Source of the DNA: Halotia wernerae | Lineage (GTDB): Bacteria; Cyanobacteriota; Cyanobacteriia; Cyanobacteriales; Nostocaceae | NCBI GenBank assembly: GCA_034931985.1 | Contig: JAYGHB010000001.1 | Coordinates: forward strand, 124,001-188,000 | Direction of reading: 5' to 3' | Length of the DNA stretch: 64,000 bases | In this document: in pieces, positions 42,730 through 53,737 of the stretch | Position numbering within the stretch: position 1 is the first letter of the stretch | How the letters are laid out: each line of letters opens with the position of its first letter | Notes under the pieces: model-generated | The model's database searches: none | What the model saw: only the letters and a program-made list of their open reading frames with translations | Told to the model about the DNA's origin: nothing | Position numbers and translations under genes: made by a program

Positions 42730-44730
42730 ATGTCCGCCCTTTCCGCGATCAACGGCCGCTTTTCGATCGGCACACGCATCGGCTTCGGCTTCGCCATCGT
42801 CCTTGCACTGCTGGTAGTGGTCGCCGGGATATCCTGGAACTCGATGACAGGAATACAGCGTGCTTTCGTGAGTTTCGACGCGATCTCCGACAACGCCTTG
42901 GCGGTCGAGGAAGTCAACTCGGATATGTTGGAGCTGCGTCGGCAAGTTTTGATCTACGTTTCGACCGGCAGTCCCGACGCGCAAAAGCGCGTGGTAGAGT
43001 TGGGCGGTACGATCCGCCAATCGATGCTGACTATCATCCCCAAGTTCGTCTCCGAAGAGCGCCGCGCCATTGCCCGCAATATCGGCGAGCTGACCGAGGA
43101 ATATCAGCGTAATTTCGCGAAAATCGTCGAACTGCGCGGCCAGCGCGAAGACGCGATCACAGCGAAATACGAACCCGCCGCGTTGAACGCCCGTCAGAAA
43201 TTGACCGAAGCGTTCGACGGCGCGATGAAGACGGGCGAGGACACGCTCAGCGCCGCCGCCGGCAAGTCGCAGGACAATCTCGGCATTCTGCGCATCCGCG
43301 TCGCGCGTTTCATCGCCAATCCGACCGAAGCCGGCGTCACGTCGATTAACGCCGCGCTGACCGACCTCGAAGGTTCGATCGCCGCCGCACGGCAAGCCGC
43401 CGCGCGCAGCCCCGCGCGCGACGCCGTCGAAGCGGCGGCCCAGGCGGTCGCGCCGTTGCGCGGCATGTTGCAGACGGGTATGCGCGCCTCGCTCGAAATG
43501 ACGGAATTCGTGAACGTCGCCAATGCCCGCGTCGCCGAACGTCTTTCGGGCCGGATCGAGGAGCTGGTCGGCGCGCAGAAAAAGGCGATGGACGCGATCT
43601 CGAGTGAATCCGGAGAAACGATCAAGAGCGCGATTGTCCTGATTTCCATTGTCTCGGCAATCGCCCTCGCACTCGGCCTGATCTTCGCCTACATCATCGC
43701 GAAGGGCATCACCGCGCCGATCGGCGGCATGACCGGCGCCATGACCAAACTCGCCGGCGGCGAACTCGAAACCGAAGTCCCGTCTCTTTCGAACAAGGAT
43801 GAAGTCGGCGCGATGGCGAAAGCCGTCCAGGTCTTCAAGGACAACGCGTTGAAGGTGAAGGCGCTGGAGGAGGAACAGAAAGCCGCCGAAGCGCGCGCCG
43901 CGCGCGAGAAGCGCGAAGCGATGATCGCGCTGGCCGACGGCTTCGAAGCGAAGGTCGGCGGCGTCGTGACCGATGTCTCGGCCCAGGCGACGCGGATGCA
44001 GGAATCCGCCACGCAGTTGACGGCGACGGCGGTTGCGGCCGCGTCCGAGCAGGCGTCGACCAACGTCCAGACCGTCGCCGCGGCGACGGAAGAGTTGTCC
44101 TCGTCGATCAGCGAGATTTCGCGCCAAGTGACAGAATCGGCGCGGATGTCGAGTAAGGCGGTCGACGAGGTCGGCCGCACCAGTCAGACGGTCGAGGCGC
44201 TGTCGAATGCCGCGCAGAAGATCGGCAGCGTGGTGCAACTGATCTCCGAGATCGCGTCGCAGACCAATCTTCTGGCGCTCAACGCGACCATCGAGGCCGC
44301 GCGCGCCGGCGAAGCGGGTAAGGGCTTCGCCGTCGTGGCGTCCGAGGTCAAGAGCCTGGCGAGTCAAACCGCCCGCGCGACGGAGGACATCAGCTCGCAG
44401 ATCAACGAGATCCAAGCCGCGACCGGCCAGTCCGTCGAGGCGATGCGCTCGATCGGCGCCACGATCGCCAGCATGAACTCGATCGCCTCCACCATCGCGG
44501 CCGCCGTCGAAGAACAAGGCGCGGCGACCAACGAGATCGCGCGGAACGTTCAGCAGGCGTCGGCCGGCACCAGCGAAGTGTCGTCCAACATCACCGGCGT
44601 GACGCGCGCGTCCGAAGATACGGGTAGCGCCGCCAGCCTGGTGCAGCAAGCCGCCACCGACTTGGGAAGCCAAGCCAGCGACCTTCGCCGGGCCGTCGAG
44701 CAGTTCCTGAGCCAAGTCCGCTCCGCGTGA
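42730..44730 (+). CDS. Methyl-accepting chemotaxis protein
   Basis: 666 residues. TM1 is near residues 14-34, then a ~270-residue helical periplasmic sensor region (HBM/4HB-like, from its helical and charged pattern), TM2 near 300-325, a HAMP domain (ITAPIGGMTGAMTKLAGGEL) and the cytoplasmic signalling domain. The hairpin tip is LLALNATIEAARAGEAGKGF followed by AVVASEVKSLA. Signals to CheA/CheW; ligand unknown. No che genes are nearby. It is 37 bp upstream of a histidine kinase gene. Confidence 0.95.
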   Translation: MSALSAINGRFSIGTRIGFGFAIVLALLVVVAGISWNSMTGIQRAFVSFDAISDNALAVEEVNSDMLELRRQVLIYVSTGSPDAQKRVVELGGTIRQSMLTIIPKFVSEERRAIARNIGELTEEYQRNFAKIVELRGQREDAITAKYEPAALNARQKLTEAFDGAMKTGEDTLSAAAGKSQDNLGILRIRVARFIANPTEAGVTSINAALTDLEGSIAAARQAAARSPARDAVEAAAQAVAPLRGMLQTGMRASLEMTEFVNVANARVAERLSGRIEELVGAQKKAMDAISSESGETIKSAIVLISIVSAIALALGLIFAYIIAKGITAPIGGMTGAMTKLAGGELETEVPSLSNKDEVGAMAKAVQVFKDNALKVKALEEEQKAAEARAAREKREAMIALADGFEAKVGGVVTDVSAQATRMQESATQLTATAVAAASEQASTNVQTVAAATEELSSSISEISRQVTESARMSSKAVDEVGRTSQTVEALSNAAQKIGSVVQLISEIASQTNLLALNATIEAARAGEAGKGFAVVASEVKSLASQTARATEDISSQINEIQAATGQSVEAMRSIGATIASMNSIASTIAAAVEEQGAATNEIARNVQQASAGTSEVSSNITGVTRASEDTGSAASLVQQAATDLGSQASDLRRAVEQFLSQVRSA

Positions 44731-44767
44731 CGACATAGGACAGGCGTCCGGCGGCGGATGGATCGAG

Positions 44768-46519
44768 ATGAGTAAATGGCTTCGGAGGGAGACGACCGGT
44801 GTGCTGCAGCATATCTCGCCGGGGCAACTCGCCTTCATCTTCTCGATCCTCGTCGCCGCCGGCGCTTGCTACATCGCTTTCTGGAAGATCGAAAACGACC
44901 GCCGCGAGGTCTTCGCCAGCGCCTATGCGGAACTGCTCGGCGGGCAAAATCTTCTCGCGGCCCAATTCACACGCGCGATCGATGCCGCCGTCCTGACCTT
45001 GACCGCCGCCGACCGCTGGATGAGCGATCAGAACCATACCGACGATATAGAAGACGAAATGGCGGCGCTCGAAGACTTCATCAAAAGCGTCACCCAGAAT
45101 CAGTCTTTCCCTATCCCCATCCGTGTCTTCGACGAGGACGTGAACAGCATTCTGTTTCCGGGTTCGCCGGGCCCCGTCTTCAGCGCGGCGGACCGCGAAT
45201 ACATCACCGATCTCGAAGGCAAGAGCTACGACTTCTTCAAGATCGGCTACCAAACCCGTTCGCGCGGAAACGGGCTGGATCTGATACCCGTCGTGAAGCT
45301 CGCGCGGCCCAACAAATTCGGCGTGAAGTATATCGTGGCCGCCATCCGAATCGCCGATCTCAACGGACTCTTCGACCGGGTCTTCGTCTCCGCGCCCGGC
45401 TATGTCGGCGCGTTCCGCGATGACGGATATCTGATCTTCCGCAATCCCGATCCCGAGGGCTATGTCGGGATCAAACTGGATCTCGACTATTTCATGGGGC
45501 CGGAGGCACAGCGCAACGATTTGGGCGTCGTTCTCAATCGCACGGATCCCGACGGCAGACCCCTGACCATCGCGTACAAGCTTATCGAGCGGCACCCCGT
45601 CTACGTGTATGCGAGCTTCCGCAACGCCGATCTGGAGCAGCGCAGCGTCGCGCGATGGCCGGTCTATTTCGGCTTCGCGGCGCTGGTGAGCCTATTGAGC
45701 TTCGCGATGGCGGGGTTGATAGCCTATTTCGCGCGTATCCGCGAACGCGAAGCCGCCGCGCTGCGCACGGCGCTCGTCACCGCCGACGCCGCCAACATCG
45801 CCAAGCGCGACTTCCTCGCGAATGTCAGCCACGAGCTGCGCACGCCGCTGAACGCGATCATCGGTTTTTCCGAAATGATCGGCACCGGCATATTCGGGAA
45901 ATTGTCGGCCAAGAACGCCGAGTACAACGGCGACGTCGTCACGGCCGCACGGCACCTGCTGACGGTCGTCGATCAATTGCTCGACATCGCGGCGATCGAG
46001 GCCGGCCGCGCGAGCTTGCGGCCGGAAGAGCTGGACTTGACGCCGTTCCTGCGGGACATCGCGCATATGCTCGCCACCAAGGCCGCGTCGCGCGGCATCG
46101 CCATCGAGGCGGTCGTGCCGGACGGGCGGCGCATCCTTTACGCGGACAAGCGCGTATTGCGGCAGATTCTGTTGAACTTGACGGACAACGCGATCAAATA
46201 CAGCCACGCGAACGGGCATGTGCGGATCGGCTGGCGCGAAACGGACGACGGAAAAATCCGCATCTCCGTCACCGACGAGGGCGTCGGTATTTCCCCCGAC
46301 GAGCTGAAGCATATCTTCGAGCCGTTTTGGCGCAGTTCCGACGCCTATATCGCGCGGCCCGACGGCGTCGGGCTCGGCCTCATGGTGACGAAACAGCTCG
46401 TCGCGCAGATCGGCGGCACGATCGCCGTCGAAAGCACGCCGGGCCTGGGCACGGAATTCACCATCGAGATTCCCGACACGCCCGTCCCGCTCTCCGCTTT
46501 CCCGCAACGCGCGGCGTAA
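44768..46519 (+). CDS. Membrane sensor histidine kinase with periplasmic Cache-like domain
   Basis: 583 residues: TM1 ~18-38, a periplasmic domain ~40-295 with dCache/PDC features (around FRDDGYLIFRNPD), TM2 ~298-320, then HisKA with the phospho-His in FLANVSHELRTPLNAIIGFS and a HATPase domain (ILLNLTDNAIKYSHANGHVR; DEGVGISPDELKHIFEPFWR; GLGLMVTKQLV). No response regulator is adjacent, so it is an orphan kinase, possibly co-transcribed with the chemoreceptor. Confidence 0.92.
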   Translation: MSKWLRRETTGVLQHISPGQLAFIFSILVAAGACYIAFWKIENDRREVFASAYAELLGGQNLLAAQFTRAIDAAVLTLTAADRWMSDQNHTDDIEDEMAALEDFIKSVTQNQSFPIPIRVFDEDVNSILFPGSPGPVFSAADREYITDLEGKSYDFFKIGYQTRSRGNGLDLIPVVKLARPNKFGVKYIVAAIRIADLNGLFDRVFVSAPGYVGAFRDDGYLIFRNPDPEGYVGIKLDLDYFMGPEAQRNDLGVVLNRTDPDGRPLTIAYKLIERHPVYVYASFRNADLEQRSVARWPVYFGFAALVSLLSFAMAGLIAYFARIREREAAALRTALVTADAANIAKRDFLANVSHELRTPLNAIIGFSEMIGTGIFGKLSAKNAEYNGDVVTAARHLLTVVDQLLDIAAIEAGRASLRPEELDLTPFLRDIAHMLATKAASRGIAIEAVVPDGRRILYADKRVLRQILLNLTDNAIKYSHANGHVRIGWRETDDGKIRISVTDEGVGISPDELKHIFEPFWRSSDAYIARPDGVGLGLMVTKQLVAQIGGTIAVESTPGLGTEFTIEIPDTPVPLSAFPQRAA

Positions 46520-46527
46520 AGCGCCGG

Positions 46528-49284
<2,757 letters not shown>

Positions 49285-49318
49285 GGCCGGAAGGGTTTAG
49301 CCCGCACTAAGTGCGGGC

Positions 49319-49984
49319 TCAATAGTCCTGCGACTCACGCGTGATGCGGCGGATTTCCCGCTGCACCATACGCTCCACCAGATCGGGCAGATACTGGTCG
49401 AGCCACGCTTTGAGGATCGGGCGCAATTCCGCGCGCACCAGATCTTCGATCGTCAGGTCCGAATTGCCGAGCAGCAGGTTGCGCGGCACGCGCGCCTGCA
49501 AACCTTGCAGCGATTCCGATGCGCGAACCGCCGTGTCGTCCGACATCAGGCGGCGCGGCTCGTCCGACATCACCGGCGGCGGCTTGTCGACGACGTTGGT
49601 CAGTTCCAACACGTCGTCGATCGGGTCCGGCTCCGGCATCGGCATGCGCGGACGCGGCGGCGGCGGGGGTGGTGGCGGCGGCGGAGGGGGTGGTGGCGGC
49701 GGTGGCGGCGCCATCATCTCCATAACGGGTTCGGGCTCCGGCTCCGGCAGCATCGGCTCCGGTTCCGGCATCGCCATCGGCTCGGGCTCCGCCGGCGGTG
49801 GCGGCGGAGGGGGAGGTGGTGGCGGGGCTGCCGCCGCCGGCGGCGGCGGCGGCGGAGGTGGCGCTTCGGCAGCAGGTGCGGCAGGCGGCGCTTTTCCCGC
49901 ATCGCCGTCTTCGGAAATGATACGGCGGATGGAGGCGAGGATTTCCTCCATCGACGGTTCTTGTTGGTTCTTCGGATCCGTCAT
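49319..49984 (-). CDS. popZ: PopZ-like polar organising protein (DUF2497) with extreme polyproline linker
   Basis: 221 residues. The N-terminal helix (SMEEILASIRRIISEDG, residues 11-27) binds client proteins in Caulobacter PopZ. Residues ~40-120 are a Pro/Glu/Ala-rich disordered linker with runs of 8, 11 and 18 consecutive prolines (42-49, 54-64, 93-110). The C-terminal helices (LTIEDLVRAELRPILKAWLD then PDLVERMVQREIRRITR) are the oligomerisation region. Forms a pole-localised condensate that anchors chromosome and signalling proteins. The tolC-popZ-valS neighbourhood is the conserved one. Confidence 0.9.
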   Translation of the reverse strand: MTDPKNQQEPSMEEILASIRRIISEDGDAGKAPPAAPAAEAPPPPPPPPAAAAPPPPPPPPPPPAEPEPMAMPEPEPMLPEPEPEPVMEMMAPPPPPPPPPPPPPPPPPPRPRMPMPEPDPIDDVLELTNVVDKPPPVMSDEPRRLMSDDTAVRASESLQGLQARVPRNLLLGNSDLTIEDLVRAELRPILKAWLDQYLPDLVERMVQREIRRITRESQDY

Positions 49985-50152
49985 CTTCGTCCGGGTTCCA
50001 GTCGCCTGTTCAAACCGCCAGTGCGGTTCGAACGCCGAGGGTTCGAAACCGCCCTAAATTGCTATGGCGAAACGGTAAAAGCGTGCGAATCGCAGCTAAG
50101 CCGTTCCGCGACCAAAGATTAAGCGACAGAACAGCCCGACGCCAGAGATAAA

Positions 50153-50172
50153 CCCCGCCCTTCCGGGCGGGG
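50153..50172 (-). terminator. Hairpin terminator of tolC
   Basis: An 8-bp perfect GC stem, CCCCGCCC / GGGCGGGG (50153-50160 and 50165-50172), with a 4-nt loop that reads GGAA on the minus strand, followed there by TTTAT. It lies 8 bp beyond the tolC stop codon. Confidence 0.7.
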
Positions 50173-50180
50173 TCGAAGCG

Positions 50181-51611
50181 TCACTTATTGGCCGTTTCGC
50201 CAGGTATGTCGTTACCCGACCAGCGGTCGCGCGACGCGCTCAGATTCGCGGCCGGATCGTAGATTTCGACCGGCAGGCCCAAGTCACGGGCCTGGAGCTT
50301 ACCCACCGCCGACAGCAGCTGGAACGACGCCAGCACTTCGTCGCGCTGGGCTTGGACCAAGCTCACGCGGCTATTCAGCAATTCCTGCTCGGCGTTCAGC
50401 ACGTCGAGCACGGTGCGCGAGCCCACGCGGGCTTCCTGTTCCACACCTTCCAGCGCGATTTCGTTGGCGCGGATCTGGGCGGTGAACGAACCGATCTGGG
50501 CGCGGGCGGTGGAAAGCTGCTGCCACGCGGTCGTCGCGTCGTTTGTCGCCTGACGCAAAGCGACGTCGATCTGCGTCCGGCGCTGACCTTGCGTCTGCTT
50601 GGCGCCGCGCACGCGCGCGTCCGTCGCACCTTGCTGATAGATCGGCACCGAGAAGGTCAGCAGCACGTCCACCGTATCGCGGATCGTGCCGCGCGTCTGG
50701 GTTTCCTTGCCGCGGATCGCGTCGGCCTGCAACGCGATGGTCGGCAGCTGTTCGCCTTCGACCAGCGCCACGTCCTGCCCGGCGGATTCATGCGCGTAGC
50801 GCGCCTGGATGATGTTCGGATTCTGCGCCTGGGCCCAGGCGCGCGCTTCCTCGGCGCTGCCGGGAAGCCCGCGCGGCACCGGCGGCACGCTGACGCGGCC
50901 CGCTTCCATGCCCGTCGTGCGCAGGAAGGTCGCGCGCGCGGTGTTGACGTCGCCTTCCGATTTGGTGCGGCTGGCTTGCGATTGCGACAAGCGCGCTTCG
51001 GCCTGGCTCACGTCGGTCCGGGTGATTTCGCCGACCTGGAAACGGTCGCGCGCGGCGTCGAGCTGACGCTGCAAAACCTGGACGTTGTTGATGTTGAGAT
51101 CCAGCACCGCGAGGGCCTGGGCGAGATTGATATAGGCGGTGGCGCTGTCGAGCAGCACGCGCTGTTCGACGGCTCCGAGCTGCGCCCTGCCCGCTTGAAC
51201 GTTGGCTTCGGCGCGCGCGAGTTCGGCGGTCGAACGGCCGCCGCGATAGAGCGGCTGCGTGACCGTCAACGTCGCCTGCAACGGCGTGCGATCGCGCTCG
51301 TTCTCGGTCGTCTGCTGGTCGCGCGAACCGTTGGCGCCGTAGACCGTGGTCGTGGTCGTGTTGAAGTCGCGCGCCTTGCCGGTATTGCCCGACAGCGTGA
51401 CCGACGGGCGCCATTGCGACAAGGCCTGCGGCACGGTTTCGTCGGTCGCGCGCAACGCGGCGCGCTGGGCGAGGATTTCCGGGTTGGTGCGGTAGGCATT
51501 GGCGAGCGCTTCGTCGATGGACTGCGCGCCGGCCATCGGTGCCGCGGCCAACATCGCCGCCAACACGGCGACCGCCGTCGTCGTGTTCAATGCAATGCGT
51601 CGCGTCGCCAT
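50181..51611 (-). CDS. tolC: TolC-family outer-membrane efflux channel
   Basis: 476 residues. The signal peptide ends around AGAQS (residue ~31). The mature protein starts SIDEALANAYRTNPEILAQR, the usual TolC opening, and shows two duplicated halves with the coiled-coil segments (VFLSYA-type loops replaced by LLDSATAYINLAQALAVLDL and VLDVLNAEQELLNSRVSLVQ). Forms the trimeric exit duct for type I secretion and RND pumps. GGAAGAGGG precedes ATG 51611. Last gene of the PIMT-like/rhodanese/tolC run. Confidence 0.94.
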   Translation of the reverse strand: MATRRIALNTTTAVAVLAAMLAAAPMAGAQSIDEALANAYRTNPEILAQRAALRATDETVPQALSQWRPSVTLSGNTGKARDFNTTTTTVYGANGSRDQQTTENERDRTPLQATLTVTQPLYRGGRSTAELARAEANVQAGRAQLGAVEQRVLLDSATAYINLAQALAVLDLNINNVQVLQRQLDAARDRFQVGEITRTDVSQAEARLSQSQASRTKSEGDVNTARATFLRTTGMEAGRVSVPPVPRGLPGSAEEARAWAQAQNPNIIQARYAHESAGQDVALVEGEQLPTIALQADAIRGKETQTRGTIRDTVDVLLTFSVPIYQQGATDARVRGAKQTQGQRRTQIDVALRQATNDATTAWQQLSTARAQIGSFTAQIRANEIALEGVEQEARVGSRTVLDVLNAEQELLNSRVSLVQAQRDEVLASFQLLSAVGKLQARDLGLPVEIYDPAANLSASRDRWSGNDIPGETANK

Positions 51612-51630
51612 CGAATTACCCTCTTCCAAA

Positions 51631-51981
51631 TCAGTAGCGCGCCATGTCCGGATCGACCTGCGCGGCCCATTGATCGACTCCGCCCGCCAAGTTGATCGCC
51701 CGATCGATACCTTGCTGACGCAGCCAAGAAACCACACGTGCGGACCGCCCGCCGTGATGACACGTCACCACCAAGGGTCCGTCCTTCGGCAAACGATCCA
51801 GCGAATCGGGAATCGTTCCCATCGGAATATGTAAACTACCCGCGATTCGGCAAATTTCGTACTCCGAAGCTTCGCGGACATCGATAATCGCGGGCTTTTT
51901 GCCTTCGTCGAGCCAGCGTTTCAGTTCGCCGACGCCGATTTCGAACGGATACGTTTCGTCATTCAAAACAGGCGGGGTCAA
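51631..51981 (-). CDS. Rhodanese-like sulfurtransferase
   Basis: A 116-residue single rhodanese domain of GlpE size. It contains PAIIDVREASEYEICRIAGS and the active-site loop VVTCHHGGRSARV with the catalytic Cys, then INLAGGVDQWA. The only sensible start is TTG 51981, which overlaps the stop of the PIMT-like gene (TTGA), so the two are coupled. 19 bp upstream of tolC. Moves sulfane sulfur to an acceptor such as thioredoxin or cyanide; the partner is unknown. Confidence 0.88.
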   Translation of the reverse strand: MTPPVLNDETYPFEIGVGELKRWLDEGKKPAIIDVREASEYEICRIAGSLHIPMGTIPDSLDRLPKDGPLVVTCHHGGRSARVVSWLRQQGIDRAINLAGGVDQWAAQVDPDMARY

Positions 51982-52532
51982 AACACGAAGCCCGGCTGCT
52001 TTTCGAAACCCGGCAGAATCGGCGTCGCCGCGTCGAAAATCGTGATGCTCGTCATGTCGCCCGCGAATTTGCGCCACAGCGTGGCGCGGCCGGGCTCGCC
52101 CGGCGCCGTCAGCACGCCCGCGATCCGCCCGCCTTCGATCACGCGGCGCGTATAGGTGTCGAGCAATTCGCCGATCGCGCCGACGAACAACACCGCATCG
52201 ACGGCCGACTCGTCGGCGTCGGAAGCGAGCGTCACGCCCATATCCTTCAACACGGCACCCGCATAGCCGGTGAAGTCGCCCACGACCAGCACGCGCTTGC
52301 CGGGTTCGAGATTCAGCGCCTGCACCAGACGCGCGAACACCATCGGCTCCATCAAATACTTGCCGCCGCCCAGCGCCAGATCCTCGTCGACATAAGCGAC
52401 GCCGGCGAGCTTGGCCGGCACGAATTTCTCGCGCGGGACCGAGGACATCGCCGCGATCAAGCGCTCGTCGATCACCTTGTTGGTGCGCAACTGGCCTTCC
52501 ACCATGTTGCGGCGGCGTTCGGCGAAATCCAT
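51978..52532 (-). CDS. Protein-L-isoaspartate O-methyltransferase-like protein, shortened
   Basis: 184 residues; typical PIMTs have about 210-220. The N-terminal part is normal (MVEGQLRTNKVIDERLIAAM then PREKFVPAKLAGVAYVDEDL). The SAM-binding glycine loop is degenerate (VLVVGDFTGYAGAVL where GxGxGY is expected), and the following ~40 residues, which bind SAM through an acidic residue, seem missing. The C-terminal strands are recognisable. It may no longer methylate. It precedes the rhodanese gene with a TTGA overlap. ATG 52532 is chosen as the family start; upstream in-frame residues look non-coding. Confidence 0.75.
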   Translation of the reverse strand: MDFAERRRNMVEGQLRTNKVIDERLIAAMSSVPREKFVPAKLAGVAYVDEDLALGGGKYLMEPMVFARLVQALNLEPGKRVLVVGDFTGYAGAVLKDMGVTLASDADESAVDAVLFVGAIGELLDTYTRRVIEGGRIAGVLTAPGEPGRATLWRKFAGDMTSITIFDAATPILPGFEKQPGFVF

Positions 52533-52696
52533 GTCTTCGGGCTCCCTTGGGTCGAGCGGTCGGGGTCGGCGACTTATATATGGTGCGTCGCCACAAGGGA
52601 CAACTGAAAGCGCGTAAGTGCCGGTAACGGCTCGGCTCTCGGCGGCGATATTGACCCCGGGCGGCGGCTTGCCTATACGTGGCGCCCGCGTGGGCC

Positions 52697-52771
52697 GGCC
52701 GAGTAGCAAAGTGGTAATGCATCGGATTGCAAATCCGATATGCGGCGGTTCGATTCCGCCCTCGGCCTCCA
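52697..52771 (+). tRNA. tRNA-Cys (GCA)
   Basis: A full cloverleaf can be folded: acceptor GGCCGAG/CTCGGCC, anticodon stem TCGGA/TCCGA with loop TTGCAAA (anticodon GCA), T-arm GGCGG-TTCGATT-CCGCC, discriminator U and encoded CCA. Followed 74 bp later by tRNA-Asn. Confidence 0.96.
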
Positions 52772-52845
52772 CGCGTTCCGTCCAGGGCTCTTTTCCCTGG
52801 CGACGCGCCGGGGCATCGGTTATAAGCCCCGCCCGTCGTTGCCGT

Positions 52846-52920
52846 TCCCCGGTAGCTCAGCGGTAGAGCAATCGACTGTTAATCGATTGGTCGCAAGTTC
52901 GAATCTTGCCCGGGGAGCCA
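52846..52920 (+). tRNA. tRNA-Asn (GTT)
   Basis: Acceptor TCCCCGG/CCGGGGA, anticodon stem ATCGA/TCGAT with loop CTGTTAA (anticodon GTT), T-arm GCAAG-TTCGAAT-CTTGC, discriminator G and encoded CCA. With gatCAB in the same window it could be charged by the Asp-to-Asn amidation route. Confidence 0.97.
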
Positions 52921-52941
52921 ACGTTTTTCGCCAAATTCCGC

Positions 52942-53382
52942 CTAATCCTCGTCCCGCCGCACGATCCGGCGGGGTTTCGCTTTTTGGCGCGCCAGAATGC
53001 CGTCGCGCAATTTGGCGAACAGGCCCGGCGGCAGCATCCCGTAATCGCATTTCGAAGGCTTGTTCGGAATCGGCCGCAAATCGAAACCGGGCCACGCGAA
53101 GCGATTGAGTTCGTCCAGCCGCAACCAATGGCGCCCGTCATCGAGCCCCAGCGCCTTGCAGGTCGCGGCCGGAATTTCGATCGATGCGGCAGAATCGTCG
53201 GGTGCGCGATGTGTGATCGGCGCCACGATCGTATCGATCTCTCCGCTTTCGGTGCGCCGCGCCGCGACGACGATAGCGCAGGGGCGATCTTTGGCGCCGG
53301 TATCGGCGCCCTTCGCATGATCGGCGCGCCAAAGGAACGCATAGCGGATGACGAGACCGGGCCGCGGCGCCGGCAGTTTCAT
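52942..53382 (-). CDS. PemK/MazF-like toxin candidate
   Basis: 146 residues, no signal peptide. It contains LPAPRPGLVIRYAFLWRADH at the start, then RPCAIVVAARR, APITHRAPDDSAASIEIPAA and FAWPGFDLRPIP, a pattern I associate with long PemK-like growth inhibitors of alphaproteobacteria, which cleave RNA. The C-terminus is basic. ATG 53382 overlaps the antitoxin stop by ATGA, the usual toxin-antitoxin arrangement. Convergent with tRNA-Asn, 21 bp away. The assignment is by pattern memory and context. Confidence 0.65.
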   Translation of the reverse strand: MKLPAPRPGLVIRYAFLWRADHAKGADTGAKDRPCAIVVAARRTESGEIDTIVAPITHRAPDDSAASIEIPAATCKALGLDDGRHWLRLDELNRFAWPGFDLRPIPNKPSKCDYGMLPPGLFAKLRDGILARQKAKPRRIVRRDED

Positions 53383-53633
53383 TTCGGCGCGACGCCGTAC
53401 TCGGCCGCTTCGATCGCCGCGACGGCGTCGTCGGGCAGTTCGCCCACGACAAGCGATTGGCGCTCGAGACGTTTGAGCTTGGCGTAATGCGCCGCTTCGC
53501 TCGCCGACAGATACGCGCCGATCACCCGGCCATGGCTGGTGACGTGGACGACCTTGGTCTCGATCGCCGCTTCCCGATAACGCGCGAAATTTCGCGAGAA
53601 TTCGGTCGCCGGTACGCCTTGCGTTTTTGCCAT
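53379..53633 (-). CDS. Phd/YefM-like antitoxin
   Basis: 84 residues. The N-terminal half (VPATEFSRNFARYREAAIET and HVTSHGRVIGAYLSASEAAH) has the Phd/YefM DNA-binding fold pattern; the C-terminal half is acidic and helical, as expected for toxin neutralisation. ATG 53633 has AAGGAG 6 nt upstream. Another ATG at 53660 lies inside the palindromic operator and is less likely. It leads the pair and probably represses it through that operator. Confidence 0.72.
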   Translation of the reverse strand: MAKTQGVPATEFSRNFARYREAAIETKVVHVTSHGRVIGAYLSASEAAHYAKLKRLERQSLVVGELPDDAVAAIEAAEYGVAPK

Positions 53634-53644
53634 GGCGGGCTCCT

Positions 53645-53672
53645 TTTCCGTATTTTTCATAAAATACGGAAA
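53645..53672. promoter_or_regulatory. Perfect 12-bp inverted-repeat operator of the toxin-antitoxin pair
   Basis: TTTCCGTATTTT (53645-53656) and AAAATACGGAAA (53661-53672) are exact reverse complements around a 4-nt centre. The element is 11 bp upstream of the antitoxin start, in an A+T-rich patch that stands out from the GC-rich surroundings. Position and symmetry are those of an autoregulatory antitoxin operator. Confidence 0.75.
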
Positions 53673-53737
53673 TTACAAGAATCGTCAAGATTCGGATGAT
53701 TGGGAATAGACTCGCCGAAATAACCGTTGCCCGTACG

